This document shows positions 1-8,623 of a stretch of DNA of 64,000 nucleotides, in pieces. The notes beneath the pieces were generated by a model. That model was not told where the DNA came from and made no database searches. It saw nothing but the letters and a program-made list of their open reading frames with translations. The DNA comes from Ectorhizobium quercum (lineage in GTDB: Bacteria; Pseudomonadota; Alphaproteobacteria; Rhizobiales; Rhizobiaceae), in contig NZ_JANFPI010000002.1 in assembly GCF_026552795.1 (NCBI RefSeq), positions 310,001 through 374,000 of the forward strand, in the 5' to 3' direction. Position 1 is the stretch's first letter, and each line of letters begins with the position of its first letter. The position numbers were made by a program, and so were the translations under genes.

Positions 1-483
1 GGCGGACACCAGTTGCGACGCCGCCGCATGCAGCCACCCGGCGAGCGCCGCGTCGAGCGCGATGCCGTTTATCCCCGCCACCGCCCCGACCGCCACCGGA
101 TAGGCCACGGCACTGCCGCGCGAATCGATGATCGGGCACGCCCATTGCGAGGCGGCGGCGAGAAAGGCCGTGCCCAGCGCCAGCGTTTCCTGATGCCGCT
201 CCCGCGAACCGGCGAGCGCCTCGGCAAGCTCCACCGCTGCACCCAGCCCCTCGGCATTCCCGCATTGCCGCCAGGCCTCGGCAAACAGCACCGCATCGTT
301 CCAGCCGGAACCGTGGGAAAGCATGGCCGCGATCCAGCCTTCCAGACCGGCGGCATCCTGCACCCAGCGATCGTGGACCGCCCGTTCAAGCCCGCCGGAA
401 TAGGCGAAGGCGCCGACCGGAAAGGCCGGCGAAAGCCACGTCAGAAGGCGCAGCAACGCCGCGCCCGCTTGCTGCCCGTCCAT
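1..483 (-). CDS. ureF: Urease accessory protein UreF (3' end beyond window)
   Basis: The first 161 codons of UreF are present; the C-terminus lies left of the window. The ATG at 483 is followed by a UreF-type start containing [19 protein letters not shown], and GGLERAV follows shortly after. UreF acts in the cytoplasm with UreD/UreH and UreG as the complex that delivers Ni2+ to apo-urease and promotes carbamylation of the active-site lysine. The start lies two bases after the ureE stop codon, so translation is probably coupled. ureG is expected just outside the window. The frame stays open to base 1, so the gene is cut by the window and is not visibly broken. Confidence 0.93.
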   Translation of the reverse strand, partial: MDGQQAGAALLRLLTWLSPAFPVGAFAYSGGLERAVHDRWVQDAAGLEGWIAAMLSHGSGWNDAVLFAEAWRQCGNAEGLGAAVELAEALAGSRERHQETLALGTAFLAAASQWACPIIDSRGSAVAYPVAVGAVAGINGIALDAALAGWLHAAASQLVSA

Positions 484-485
484 GC

Positions 486-1076
486 TCAACCGTGCTTGTG
501 CCCGTGGTCATGATCGTGGTCGTGCCCATGATCATGATGACCGCCGCAGCCGCATTCCGCACCATGCTCATGGTGGTGGTGCTCACCGGCATGATCGTGA
601 TGGTGATCGTGCGCATGGTCGTGGTCGTGATGGTCGTGGCCACCATGCGCATGATAGGCGCCGCGCACCGGCTGGAAGGCCGTCTCGACCGGCGTCACCG
701 ACGCGCCGAGCCCTTCCAGCATCGCGCGGATCACATGATCGCGCTGGATCAGGATGCGATCCTCGCCGATCTCGGCCGGCAGGTGGCGGTTGCCGAGATG
801 CCAAGCAAGCTCGGTCAGGTGCAGGCGGTCGCGACCGCGCACCTCGAACAGCTTCTGCGCGGCGGCGACGATCTCGACCAGATCGCCGTTTTCCAGCACC
901 AGCTTGTCGCCATCGGCGAAGAGAACGGCCTCCTTCAGGTCCAGCATCACCATCTCGCCATTGTCGAGGTGAAGCAGCTTGCGGCGCAGGTGCCGCAGAT
1001 CGTGCGGAAGCTCGACCTTCGCGGCCGCCGGGTCGGAAGGCTCGCCTGCGGGGATATAGGAATGAACGCGCTGCAT
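486..1076 (-). CDS. ureE: Urease accessory protein UreE, nickel metallochaperone with long His-rich tail
   Basis: This 196-residue UreE has an N-terminal substrate-like fold (about 1-75), a central metal-binding domain (about 76-145; the motif GNRHLPAEI is typical) and an unusually long histidine-rich tail. I count 26 histidines in the last 57 residues, plus a CGC cysteine pair. UreE dimers bind Ni2+ and hand it to the UreG/UreF/UreD complex. GGAG lies about six bases before the ATG, which supports the start. The gene lies between a DUF2459 gene and ureF in the urease operon. The tail probably stores or buffers nickel, as known for His-rich UreE proteins, but its length is notable. Confidence 0.96.
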   Translation of the reverse strand: MQRVHSYIPAGEPSDPAAAKVELPHDLRHLRRKLLHLDNGEMVMLDLKEAVLFADGDKLVLENGDLVEIVAAAQKLFEVRGRDRLHLTELAWHLGNRHLPAEIGEDRILIQRDHVIRAMLEGLGASVTPVETAFQPVRGAYHAHGGHDHHDHDHAHDHHHDHAGEHHHHEHGAECGCGGHHDHGHDHDHDHGHKHG

Positions 1077-1089
1077 GGAAAACTCCAGT

Positions 1090-1761
1090 TCAATTGAAAA
1101 GGTTTAGCGACAGAACGAGCGTCTGCGGCGCGGGATTCCAGATGCCCGTCCGCAACCCACCCGTCCGCAAGGCTTTTGCGGTCCATGTGTTGCAGCCGAA
1201 CAGAGCATTGAAATACCCTCTGGCTTCGAAAAAACGATCCCTCTCGCTATAGCCCGAATCCGCGGCCGGCACCACCCGGTCCGGCGCGCCGGCAAAACTG
1301 CCGGCAATGAAGGCCAGCAGCCTGCGATAACCGGCCCCGTCCAGATCGAAGGAGGAAACGGCGGGATGCGTATCCGGGATATGACCCGCAACATCGACAT
1401 GCATCACCGAACGGTCGAGGGTCAGGGCACGAAGAACCGGCAGCGGCTTCAGATCCGCCCATGTCGGCGTTTCCACATAGAAGGCGCGCCCGCCCCAGCC
1501 GAAGACGAGCCATTCCGCCTGTCCATCTTCTATGGGAAGGCCCGCCCCTTCAAGGAAGGAAAACTGCCGGCGTGTCTCCGTGTCGAGCGGGATGGCGATA
1601 TCCGTGTGAATGGGATTGGAGATCACCAGAATCCGGTGAAATGCTCCCTCCGCTGCGGCGTGCGATGGCGTAAACAACGGCCGCGGAACGAGCATGCCCG
1701 CGACGACGCTCAGAAACACGAGGCCGATTGCGACGGCCGACAGCCCGGCCACCTTCTTCAT
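1090..1761 (-). CDS. DUF2459 / TIGR02117 family membrane-anchored protein in the urease operon
   Basis: This 223-residue protein has one N-terminal hydrophobic segment (about residues 5-25), probably an uncleaved anchor or signal, followed by an exported domain with [22 protein letters not shown] and [10 protein letters not shown]. These are hallmarks of DUF2459, a family of unknown function often found beside urease genes. It sits between ureC and ureE on the same strand, 29 bases after the ureC stop, so it is cotranscribed. An in-frame TTG at 1782 is an alternative start; I prefer the ATG at 1761, from which the hydrophobic segment follows directly. The conserved Cys and His residues could form a catalytic site, but no reaction is established. 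Confidence 0.85.
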   Translation of the reverse strand: MKKVAGLSAVAIGLVFLSVVAGMLVPRPLFTPSHAAAEGAFHRILVISNPIHTDIAIPLDTETRRQFSFLEGAGLPIEDGQAEWLVFGWGGRAFYVETPTWADLKPLPVLRALTLDRSVMHVDVAGHIPDTHPAVSSFDLDGAGYRRLLAFIAGSFAGAPDRVVPAADSGYSERDRFFEARGYFNALFGCNTWTAKALRTGGLRTGIWNPAPQTLVLSLNLFN

Positions 1762-1790
1762 TCCTGCGCCCGGAAAACGCAACCCGCTTC

Positions 1791-3500
1791 TCAGAACAGG
1801 AAATAGCGCTGCGCCATCGGCAGGACCTTGGCCGGTTCGCAGGTCAGCAATTCACCATCGGCGCGAACCTCGTAGGTTTCCGGATCGACCTCGATATGCG
1901 GCGTCAGGTCGTTCAGCTTCATCGAGGCCTTGGAGATGCCTCCGCGCACGTTCCTGACCGGCACGAGCGCCTTGCCGACGCCCAGCCGTCCGGCAAGGCC
2001 GGCATCGAGCGAGGCCTGCGAGACGAAGGTGACGGAGGACGTGGTGCGCAGCTTGCCGAATGCGGCGAACATCGGGCGGTAGTGCATCGGCTGCGGCGTC
2101 GGAATGGAAGCATTGGGATCGCCCATCGGGGCCGCCGCGATGGAACCGCCGAGCAGCACCATTTCCGGCTTCACGCCGAAGAAGGCCGGGCTCCACAGGA
2201 CCAGATCGGCGCGCTTGCCGACCTCGACCGAGCCGAGTTCGTGCGAAACGCCGTGGGCGATCGCCGGATTGATCGTGTATTTGGCGATGTAGCGGCGAAC
2301 GCGGAAATTGTCGTTGTCGCCGGTCTCCTGCGCCAGCCGGCCGCGCTGGCGCTTCATCTTGTCGGCGGTCTGCCAGGTGCGGATCGCCACTTCGCCGACG
2401 CGGCCCATCGCCTGGCTGTCGGAGGAGATGATCGAGAAGGCGCCGAGATCGTGCAGGATATCCTCCGCCGCGATGGTTTCCTTGCGGATGCGGCTTTCGG
2501 CGAAGGCGATATCCTCCGGAATGGACGGCGACAGGTGATGGCACACCATCAGCATGTCGAGATGTTCCGCCAGCGTGTTGACCGTGTAGGGCCGGGTCGG
2601 ATTGGTGGAGGACGGCAGGACGTTCGGATTGCCGCAGACCTTGATGATGTCCGGGGCATGGCCGCCGCCCGCGCCTTCGGTGTGGAAGGCATGGATCGTG
2701 CGACCCTTGATCGCCGCCACCGTATCTTCCACGAAGCCGCTTTCGTTCAGCGTGTCGGTGTGGATCATCACCTGCACGTCGTATTCGTCGGCCACCGTCA
2801 GGCAATTGTCGATGGCGGCCGGCGTCGTGCCCCAATCCTCGTGCAGCTTGAGGCTGGAGGCGCCGGAAAGGATCATTTCCTCGAGCGGCTTCGGCAGCGA
2901 CGCATTGCCCTTGCCCGCCAGCGCGAGGTTCATCGGGAAGGCGTCGAAGCTTTCGATCATGCGTTCGATGTGCCATGCGCCGGTGCAGGTCGTCGCCAGC
3001 GTGCCGTGGGCCGGGCCGGAGCCGCCGCCGAGCATGCAGGTGACGCCGCTCATCAGCGCTTCCTCGATCTGCTGCGGGCAGATGAAGTGGATATGCGCGT
3101 CCATGCCGCCGGCGGTCAGGATCTTGCCCTCGCCCGCGATTGCTTCCGTCGACGGCCCGACGATGATCGTCACGCCCGGCTGCGTATCCGGGTTGCCGGC
3201 CTTGCCGATGGCGTGGATGCGGCCGTCCTTCAGCCCCACATCCGCCTTGTAGATGCCGGTGTGATCGACGATCACGGCATTGGTGATGACGGTATCGACC
3301 GCCCCTTCGGCGCGCGTCGCCTGCGACTGGCCCATGCCGTCACGGATCACCTTGCCGCCGCCGAACTTCACCTCCTCGCCATAGGTGGTGAAATCCTTCT
3401 CGATCTCGATGAACAGTTCGGTGTCGGCAAGGCGCACCTTGTCGCCGACGGTCGGGCCGAACATCGAGGCATAGGCGGCGCGCGACATCTTGTAAGGCAT
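1791..3500 (-). CDS. ureC: Urease subunit alpha (catalytic)
   Basis: This 569-residue, full-length UreC hydrolyses urea to ammonia and carbamate at a di-nickel centre. The expected ligands are visible: His136/His138 in DAHIHF, Lys218 in [10 protein letters not shown] (the lysine that becomes carbamylated), His247 in MIHTDT, His273 in HAFHTEG, the flap Cys320-His321 in VCHHLSP, and Asp361 in SSDSQAMGR. The start [17 protein letters not shown] is canonical. It lies 46 bases downstream of ureB within ureDABC and is followed by the DUF2459 gene and ureE. Nothing suggests damage. Activity depends on the UreDEFG proteins encoded around it, of which UreG is not in the window. Confidence 0.99.
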   Translation of the reverse strand: MPYKMSRAAYASMFGPTVGDKVRLADTELFIEIEKDFTTYGEEVKFGGGKVIRDGMGQSQATRAEGAVDTVITNAVIVDHTGIYKADVGLKDGRIHAIGKAGNPDTQPGVTIIVGPSTEAIAGEGKILTAGGMDAHIHFICPQQIEEALMSGVTCMLGGGSGPAHGTLATTCTGAWHIERMIESFDAFPMNLALAGKGNASLPKPLEEMILSGASSLKLHEDWGTTPAAIDNCLTVADEYDVQVMIHTDTLNESGFVEDTVAAIKGRTIHAFHTEGAGGGHAPDIIKVCGNPNVLPSSTNPTRPYTVNTLAEHLDMLMVCHHLSPSIPEDIAFAESRIRKETIAAEDILHDLGAFSIISSDSQAMGRVGEVAIRTWQTADKMKRQRGRLAQETGDNDNFRVRRYIAKYTINPAIAHGVSHELGSVEVGKRADLVLWSPAFFGVKPEMVLLGGSIAAAPMGDPNASIPTPQPMHYRPMFAAFGKLRTTSSVTFVSQASLDAGLAGRLGVGKALVPVRNVRGGISKASMKLNDLTPHIEVDPETYEVRADGELLTCEPAKVLPMAQRYFLF

Positions 3501-3546
3501 CTGGAAACTCCCTGTCTTTCTGGCGGCTTGTCCGAAGCCGAGGCCC

Positions 3547-3852
3547 CTAGAGCCTGCCCATGACCTGCTGGCGGAAACCGTAGACTTCGCGCTTGCCGGA
3601 AAGCGGAATGAGCGTCACCTCGCGCGTCTGGCCCGGCTCGAAGCGGACGGCGGTTCCGGCCGGAATGTCGAGGCGCAAGCCGCGCGCCTTGTCCCGGTCG
3701 AAGGAAAGGCCGGCATTGGTTTCCGCGAAATGATAATGGCTGCCCACCTGCACGGGGCGGTCGCCGGTGTTCGAAACGGTCATCGTGACCGTCGGCTGGC
3801 TGGCGTTCAACTCGATCTCGCCGGCTGCGGCGATGACTTCACCTGGGATCAT
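3547..3852 (-). CDS. ureB: Urease subunit beta
   Basis: This 101-residue UreB, the separate beta chain typical of most bacteria, starts [17 protein letters not shown]. Conserved blocks are [19 protein letters not shown] and the [14 protein letters not shown] segment. With UreA and UreC it builds the (alpha-beta-gamma)3 urease. A purine-rich GGGGAGG lies a few bases before the start codon. It is encoded between ureA (68 bases upstream) and ureC (46 bases downstream) on the same strand, so the three structural subunits form one transcription unit. Confidence 0.98.
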   Translation of the reverse strand: MIPGEVIAAAGEIELNASQPTVTMTVSNTGDRPVQVGSHYHFAETNAGLSFDRDKARGLRLDIPAGTAVRFEPGQTREVTLIPLSGKREVYGFRQQVMGRL

Positions 3853-3920
3853 CGGGACCTCCCCTTGTTCATAAACGGGCGCGGAACCCTGGCCGCCGCG
3901 CCGCTTCGATCCGGCCTGTA

Positions 3921-4223
3921 TCAGCGAATGGGTTCGTGAACCGTCACGAGCTTGGTGCCGTCGGGAAACGTCGCCTCGACCTGAACGTCATGGATCATGT
4001 CAGCGACACCCTCCATCACCATCGCCCGCGTCACCACATGGGCGCCCGCTTCCATCAGTTCCGGCACGGGCCGGCCATCGCGCGCACCCTCCACGACGAA
4101 ATCGGTGATCAGCGCGATCGCTTCGGGATAGTTGAGCTTGACGCCGCGCTCCAGACGCCGCCGCGCCACCATCGCCGCCATCGAAATCAGCAGCTTGTCT
4201 TTTTCCCTGGGGGTGAGGTTCAT
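3921..4223 (-). CDS. ureA: Urease subunit gamma
   Basis: This 100-residue UreA starts [20 protein letters not shown] and keeps the family blocks [18 protein letters not shown] and [14 protein letters not shown], ending with [14 protein letters not shown]. It is the smallest structural chain of urease. The reading frame is open far upstream because it runs through antisense sequence, but the ATG at 4223 gives the canonical UreA N-terminus. Between it and ureD lies a palindromic repeat element of about 100 bp, so its mRNA context differs from the tighter ureABC spacing. Confidence 0.98.
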   Translation of the reverse strand: MNLTPREKDKLLISMAAMVARRRLERGVKLNYPEAIALITDFVVEGARDGRPVPELMEAGAHVVTRAMVMEGVADMIHDVQVEATFPDGTKLVTVHEPIR

Positions 4224-4248
4224 GGCAATTCCATTCTCATAAAACGAC

Positions 4249-4346
4249 AGCATTTCCAGCAAAAGTGTACAGCGGTTTTGCGTCCGGGAATGCGTAGAAC
4301 AAGAAAGTGGAGCACTTTCGCGATTCGCAGAAAAGCGGAAATGCTC
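4249..4346. repeat. Rhizobial-type mosaic palindromic repeat between ureD and ureA
   Basis: The interval begins with AGCATTTCC and ends with its complement GGAAATGCT. It includes the words GCAAAAGTGTACAGCGGTTTTGC and AAAGTGGAGCACTTTCGCG, typical of short non-coding repeat elements scattered through rhizobial genomes. The right end touches the ureD stop codon. It would fold into an extended hairpin in the ureDABC mRNA and could affect stability or processing. Confidence 0.65.
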
Positions 4347-5167
4347 TAGAGATTCCAGACTTTCGGCACTGGCGCGCCCTTGCGCAAGACGGAAAGCATC
4401 GGAATGAGAATTTTTCTCAATGCGAAGCCGTCGACCGCCGCGAAGCGCACCACCAGCTTGTCCTGCCAGAAACTCGCGCCGCCGATGGCCTCGCCGAGAA
4501 TGTCGCGCACTTTCGGCAGGAAGGCTTCCGCGTCGCCGCCGCAATAAAGCAGCGTCGCGAAGGCCACCTCCCCGCCGAGCACCGGCACCAGCGAGGTCAA
4601 CTGGGCGATGTCGCCGTCGAGCTTCAGTTCCTCCGCATGGATGAGCCGTCCCGAGCGGCGCACCCGCCAGCGATCCCGGAAAAGGCCGGCGCTCATCGCC
4701 TCGCCCATCGCCTTGCGCCCGAGAAGCGAGGCTTCCAGGCCGATGAACTCGGAGGTTTCGCCAAGATCGACGTCGAGACGGCGCGCAAGGGCGGCGTTGT
4801 CGAACAGGATGGTTTCCTGCGGCAGCCAGTGAACGCGGGCACCCTCCCCGACCACGATATGCGTCGCGATCTCTGCGACGCCGTCGGCGGCCTTGTAGAT
4901 CTTCTCGCAGGCCTGGGTCGTGACCGTGAGAAACGTCTGCTCCTCGGCCCGGATCGTCCAGTCCAGACGGTCGCCGCCGGTCAGTCCGCCGGAGGAATTG
5001 ATCAGGATCGCCTCCATCTCCACCGAGAAGGTTTCCGGCAGGCGAATCTTGCCGCACCCTTCCTGATAAAGCTCGCCGACCCGCGCCCGCCCGGCGGAAA
5101 ACCGCGCCGTCAGCCGGCCGGTTCCTCTCGCCCTCTGGGGCCTGATGTCCGCCGCGTCGTTCACCAC
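4346..5167 (-). CDS. ureD: Urease accessory protein UreD (UreH)
   Basis: This 273-residue UreD is the scaffold that binds apo-urease and recruits UreF and UreG during nickel insertion. Conserved blocks are [39 protein letters not shown] and the C-terminal LPKVRDIL. The start is a GTG at 5167; a second in-frame GTG follows directly, and no better ATG gives a family-like N-terminus. It is the first gene of the urease transcription unit (ureD-A-B-C-DUF2459-E-F). Upstream are about 220 bases without a gene, containing an eight-base-pair stem-loop (5209-5232), which probably carry the operon promoter. Confidence 0.95.
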   Translation of the reverse strand: MVNDAADIRPQRARGTGRLTARFSAGRARVGELYQEGCGKIRLPETFSVEMEAILINSSGGLTGGDRLDWTIRAEEQTFLTVTTQACEKIYKAADGVAEIATHIVVGEGARVHWLPQETILFDNAALARRLDVDLGETSEFIGLEASLLGRKAMGEAMSAGLFRDRWRVRRSGRLIHAEELKLDGDIAQLTSLVPVLGGEVAFATLLYCGGDAEAFLPKVRDILGEAIGGASFWQDKLVVRFAAVDGFALRKILIPMLSVLRKGAPVPKVWNL

Positions 5168-5208
5168 CTACCTCGTTTGCCTGCATTGCCGCATCTTCGT
5201 CCGGTATC

Positions 5209-5232
5209 GGGGTGGCAGGCAATGGCCACCCC
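5209..5232. promoter_or_regulatory. Stem-loop in the ureD leader
   Basis: GGGGTGGC and GCCACCCC pair across an eight-base loop, 42 bases upstream of the ureD GTG. It lies in the likely 5' leader of the urease operon. It has no U-run on the coding strand, so it is not an obvious intrinsic terminator. Its role is unknown. Confidence 0.4.
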
Positions 5233-5388
5233 TGTTCCGACACTCGCTGCAAAGCAATTCCCGTGCCGTTTTTTGACCGGGTGGACAAACAGCCGTTTTC
5301 CCATGAGGGAAAGTCGGGTGCGGCGAGGTTCCCGAAAGGGCGGACAATTCCTGCACATTATTTACGCAGACACAGGCCTCCGGTCGGG

Positions 5389-6084
5389 TCACACCGTCAG
5401 GTGACGGCGCGCTTCCTGCGTGTCCAGCGTCTCCGCCAGCCCCTCATGCACGATCTCGCCGCGGTCCATGATGTACACGTAATCCGCCAGCTCCCGGCAG
5501 AAATCGAGATATTGCTCCACGAGCAGGATGGCCATGCCGGTCGAATCGCGCAGATAGCGGATGGCCCGGCCGATATCCTTGATGATCGAGGGCTGGATGC
5601 CCTCGGTCGGCTCATCGAGAACGAGAATGGCCGGTCGCGTCACCATCGCCCGGCCGATGGCGAGCTGCTGCTGCTGCCCGCCGGAGAGGTCGCCGCCGCG
5701 CCGGCCCAGCATCGAGCGGAGAACCGGAAACAGGCTGAAAATATCCTCCGGAATGGAACGGTCCTTGCGCGGCAGCGGCGCGAAGCCGGTTTCGAGATTC
5801 TCCTTCACCGTCAGCAGCGGAAAGATCTCGCGGCCCTGCGGCACATAGCCGATGCCCTTGCGGGCGCGGGCGAACGGCGGCATGCCGTTCAGCGTCGTTT
5901 CCCCGAGCGCGATCGTTCCGGCGGACACCGGATGCTGCCCGGTGACGGCGCGCAGAAGCGAACTCTTGCCCACGCCGTTGCGCCCCAGAACGCAGGTAAT
6001 CTTCCCCGCCTGCGCCTTGACGGAAACCCCGCGCAACGCCTGCGCCGCGCCATAGTGAAGATTGATGTTATCGACCGTCAGCAT
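5389..6084 (-). CDS. urtE: Urea ABC transporter ATP-binding protein UrtE
   Basis: This 231-residue ABC ATPase of the LivF branch has Walker A GRNGVGKSS, signature LSGGQQQQLAIGRAM, Walker B AILVLDEPTEG, and the family words GYVPQGREIFP and LLVEQYLDF. With UrtD it energises urea import through UrtBC. It would normally follow urtD directly. Here 623 bases separate them, and that gap contains an oppositely oriented GIY-YIG gene and palindromic repeats. urtE may therefore depend on read-through or on a local promoter. About 220 bases downstream the urease operon begins on the same strand. Confidence 0.95.
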   Translation of the reverse strand: MLTVDNINLHYGAAQALRGVSVKAQAGKITCVLGRNGVGKSSLLRAVTGQHPVSAGTIALGETTLNGMPPFARARKGIGYVPQGREIFPLLTVKENLETGFAPLPRKDRSIPEDIFSLFPVLRSMLGRRGGDLSGGQQQQLAIGRAMVTRPAILVLDEPTEGIQPSIIKDIGRAIRYLRDSTGMAILLVEQYLDFCRELADYVYIMDRGEIVHEGLAETLDTQEARRHLTV

Positions 6085-6160
6085 GATACAGCCTTTCCCT
6101 GATCAAGCGAGCATTGCTCCTCGATATTTTGGTTTCACAACAAGCTATGACGCGAACGCC

Positions 6161-6193
6161 GCATGGATCCTCGGGTCAGGCCCGAGGATGACC
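6161..6193. repeat. REP-like palindrome copy 1 (GGATCCTCGGG family)
   Basis: The palindrome GGATCCTCGGGTCAGGCCCGAGGATGACC has arms CCTCGGG / CCCGAGG. It is the first of three copies around the GIY-YIG gene and has the same orientation as the copy downstream of that gene. Related palindromes occur in the urtB-urtA gap. Confidence 0.75.
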
Positions 6194-6283
6194 GGAGGAC
6201 TGAGGGGGTCTTGAAAGAAGCAGGCGAACGATTCTGCCTCATGAAGGCTGCGTGAGGAAAAACTTGCTCCTCCCCTCTCCGTT

Positions 6284-6313
6284 CGTCATCCTCGGGCTTG
6301 ACCCGAGGATCCA
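6284..6313. repeat. REP-like palindrome copy 2, inverted
   Basis: CGTCATCCTCGGGCTTGACC followed by CGAGGATCCACG is the same element as copies 1 and 3 in reverse orientation, ending 19 bases before the GIY-YIG start codon. Copies 2 and 3 therefore flank the gene as inverted repeats. Translating through it gives VILGLDPRIH, a string commonly seen where this repeat has been mis-called as protein. Confidence 0.78.
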
Positions 6314-6332
6314 CGAACCGCGAACACCCTTC

Positions 6333-6617
6333 ATGAGCGGCTTTGTCTACATCGTTGCCAGCCAGCCCCGTGGAACGCTTTACATTGGCGTCACATCCGA
6401 CCTTGAGCGCCGCATTTACGAACACCGGGAAGGCCTCGTCCCCGGTTTCACCAGCCGCTACGGCTGCACGAAACTCGTCTGGTACGAGGAACATGATCGC
6501 ATCGGCAGCGCCATCACGCGGGAGAAATCCATCAAACGATGGTATCGCCAGTGGAAGATCGCGCTCATCGAAGGTTTCAACCCGGACTGGCGCGACCTGT
6601 ATGAGGATTTCTCCTGA
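6333..6617 (+). CDS. Small GIY-YIG family nuclease, flanked by inverted palindromes
   Basis: This 94-residue protein is a single GIY-YIG domain. The GIY half appears as GFVYIVASQPRGTLYIGVTSDLERRIYEHREG, with the catalytic-type tyrosines, glycine and an arginine; the remaining strands include KLVWYEEHDRIGSAITREKSIKRWYRQWK. Such stand-alone UPF0213/YhbQ-like proteins cut or bind DNA, but cellular roles are mostly unknown. I start at the ATG at 6333, since an upstream frame merely translates the repeat. It is encoded against the direction of urtD and urtE, between them, and each side abuts a copy of the same palindrome: 19 bases before the start, 8 bases after the stop. That layout resembles a REP plus nuclease mobile module. 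Confidence 0.88.
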   Translation: MSGFVYIVASQPRGTLYIGVTSDLERRIYEHREGLVPGFTSRYGCTKLVWYEEHDRIGSAITREKSIKRWYRQWKIALIEGFNPDWRDLYEDFS

Positions 6618-6624
6618 GCAACGC

Positions 6625-6660
6625 CGCATGGATCCTCGGGTCAAGCCCGAGGATGACGAA
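6625..6660. repeat. REP-like palindrome copy 3
   Basis: GCATGGATCCTCGGGTCAAG followed by CCCGAGGATGACG starts eight bases after the GIY-YIG stop codon. It is in the orientation opposite to copy 2, so the nuclease gene sits between inverted copies. It may also act as a hairpin at the end of the short gene. Confidence 0.78.
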
Positions 6661-6707
6661 GCTAGCGGGTGCCGTGCTGCTGTCTCGCTGTCGTGGGAAA
6701 CCATCCC

Positions 6708-7457
6708 TCACCGCCCCAGATAATTCTCGATCACCTTCGGATCGTTGCTTACGTAATCGATGGAGCCTTCGGCCAGCACGGAGCCTTCGGCAAGGCACGT
6801 CACCTTGACGCCGAGGTCGCGGATGAAGCCCATGTCGTGCTCCACGACGACCACCGAGCGGGTCCTGGCGATTTCCCTGAGCAGGATGGCCGTCTCCACG
6901 GTTTCGGCGTCCGTCATGCCGGCAACCGGCTCATCGACCAACAGCAGCTTGGGCTCCTGCGCCAGAAGCATGCCGATTTCCAGCCATTGCTTCTGCCCGT
7001 GCGAAAGGCTGCCGGCCAGCGCGTCGCGGCGGTGGCCGAGGCGAACGGTGGCAAGGATTTCCTCGATGCGCGCCCTGTCCTCGTCCGTCAGCGTGTAGAA
7101 CAGCGTGGCGAACACGCCGCGCGAGCGGTTGAGCGCCAGTTCCAGATTGTCCCAGACGGTATGGCTCTCGAACACGGTCGGTTTCTGGAACTTGCGGCCG
7201 ATGCCGAGCCGGGCGATATCCGCCTCGTCTTGTCTCGTCAGGTCGACGGTATCCTCGAAGAACACCTCGCCCGAATCCGGCCGGGTCTTGCCGGTGATGA
7301 TGTCCATCATCGTCGTCTTGCCGGCGCCGTTCGGGCCGATGATGGCGCGAAGCTCGCCCGGCTCGATGACCAGCGACAGGGAGTTGAGCGCCTTGAACCC
7401 GTCGAAGGAGACGCACACATTGTCGAGGTAGAGCAGGCTTTTCGGTCTCGTCGTCAT
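6708..7457 (-). CDS. urtD: Urea ABC transporter ATP-binding protein UrtD
   Basis: This 249-residue LivG-type ATPase has Walker A GPNGAGKTT, signature LSHGQKQWLEIGMLLA (the glutamine-tryptophan-rich version typical of UrtD), Walker B LLLVDEPVAGMT and the switch histidine in VVEHDMGF. I take the ATG at 7457, with GGAG about nine bases upstream. A GTG at 7466 overlapping the urtC stop is an alternative. It is coupled to urtC (stop at 7463). Downstream the operon is interrupted by the GIY-YIG/palindrome module before urtE. Confidence 0.95.
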   Translation of the reverse strand: MTTRPKSLLYLDNVCVSFDGFKALNSLSLVIEPGELRAIIGPNGAGKTTMMDIITGKTRPDSGEVFFEDTVDLTRQDEADIARLGIGRKFQKPTVFESHTVWDNLELALNRSRGVFATLFYTLTDEDRARIEEILATVRLGHRRDALAGSLSHGQKQWLEIGMLLAQEPKLLLVDEPVAGMTDAETVETAILLREIARTRSVVVVEHDMGFIRDLGVKVTCLAEGSVLAEGSIDYVSNDPKVIENYLGR

Positions 7458-7462
7458 GGTTC

Positions 7463-8623
7463 TCACTCCGCCGCCTGAATGTTCGTGTCGCTGTCGACGC
7501 CGGCCTGCGCGTCACGCGCGGCCTTCAGGTCCTTGCGCGCCTTCCAGTGCGACTGCACCGTGCCGACGATGCCCTTCGGCAGGAACAGCGTGACCGCCAC
7601 GAACAGGCCGCCGAGCGCGAAGAGCCAGATTTCCGGAAAGGCGCCGGTCAGGACGCTCTTGCCGAAATTGACCAGCACCGCGCCGATGATCGGCCCGATC
7701 AGCGTGCCGCGGCCGCCCACCGCCGTCCAGATGACGACCTCGATGGAATTGGCCGGCGCGAACTCGCCCGGATTGATGATGCCGACCTGCGGCACGAACA
7801 GCGCGCCCGCGATGCCCGCCATCATCGCCGAGACGACGAAGGTGAACAGCTTGACGTGCTCGACCCGGTAGCCGAGGAAGCGCACGCGGCTTTCCGCGTC
7901 GCGCACGCCGATCAGTACCTTGCCGAATTTCGAGGACACGATTGCCGAGGCGATCAGCAGGCAGAGCGCCAGGAACAGCGCGGTGGCCGCGAACAGCGCC
8001 GCGCGGGTGCCGGGGGCCTGCACGGAAAAGCCGAGGATGTCCTTGAAGTCGGTCAGCCCGTTATTGCCGCCGAAGCCCATGTCGTTGCGGAAGAAGGCGA
8101 GCAGCAGCGCATAGGTCATCGCCTGCGTGATGATCGAGAGATAGACGCCGTTGACACGCGAGCGAAAGGCGAACCAGCCGAACACGAAGGCGAGCAGCCC
8201 CGGCACGACGAGCACCATCAGCATGGCGAACCAGAACATGTCGAACCCTTGCCAGAACCACGGCAGCTCCTTCCAGTTCAGGAAGACCATGAAGTCCGGC
8301 AGGACCGGGTCGCCGTAGACGCCGCGCGTGCCGATCTGACGCATCAGGTACATGCCCATCGCATAGCCGCCGAGCGCGAAGAACGCGCCGTGGCCGAGCG
8401 AGAGGATGCCGCAATAGCCCCAGACCAGATCGAGCGCCAGCGCCAGCAACGCGTAGCACAGATACTTGCCGAACAGCGACATGGCATAGGTGGGGATATG
8501 CAGCGGATGGCCCGGCGGCAGGAGCAAATTGGATGCCGGAACCAGAACCGCCAGCGCGGCCAGAATGACGAAGACGGCAAGGACATGACGTTCCATGCCC
8601 CTGAGGAGAAATTGCGTGATCAT
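7463..8623 (-). CDS. urtC: Urea ABC transporter permease UrtC
   Basis: This 386-residue inner-membrane permease of the LivM family starts with MITQFLLRGM and has about ten hydrophobic segments. The conserved cytoplasmic loop DAESRVRFLGYRVEHVK and the block GGRGTLIGPIIGA fit UrtC. The ATG overlaps the urtB stop codon as ATGA, which indicates translational coupling. The C-terminal tail (VQSHWKARKDLKAARDAQ) is hydrophilic and probably cytoplasmic. With UrtB it forms the channel for urea and possibly short-chain amides. Confidence 0.96.
   Translation of the reverse strand: MITQFLLRGMERHVLAVFVILAALAVLVPASNLLLPPGHPLHIPTYAMSLFGKYLCYALLALALDLVWGYCGILSLGHGAFFALGGYAMGMYLMRQIGTRGVYGDPVLPDFMVFLNWKELPWFWQGFDMFWFAMLMVLVVPGLLAFVFGWFAFRSRVNGVYLSIITQAMTYALLLAFFRNDMGFGGNNGLTDFKDILGFSVQAPGTRAALFAATALFLALCLLIASAIVSSKFGKVLIGVRDAESRVRFLGYRVEHVKLFTFVVSAMMAGIAGALFVPQVGIINPGEFAPANSIEVVIWTAVGGRGTLIGPIIGAVLVNFGKSVLTGAFPEIWLFALGGLFVAVTLFLPKGIVGTVQSHWKARKDLKAARDAQAGVDSDTNIQAAE

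Noticed and set aside
486-660. Tandem-looking CAT/CAC-rich DNA, possibly a repeat array
   Set aside because: It encodes the histidine tail of UreE. Units are irregular, and it is not a CRISPR or minisatellite.
1728-3563. 611-codon plus-strand open frame opposite ureC
   Set aside because: It is the antisense shadow of a certain urease gene in high-GC DNA. Its translation is Arg/His/Asp-rich with no domain.
6252-6332. N-terminal extension of the GIY-YIG protein (VILGLDPRIH...)
   Set aside because: This is translation of the palindrome itself. The domain begins at the ATG at 6333.
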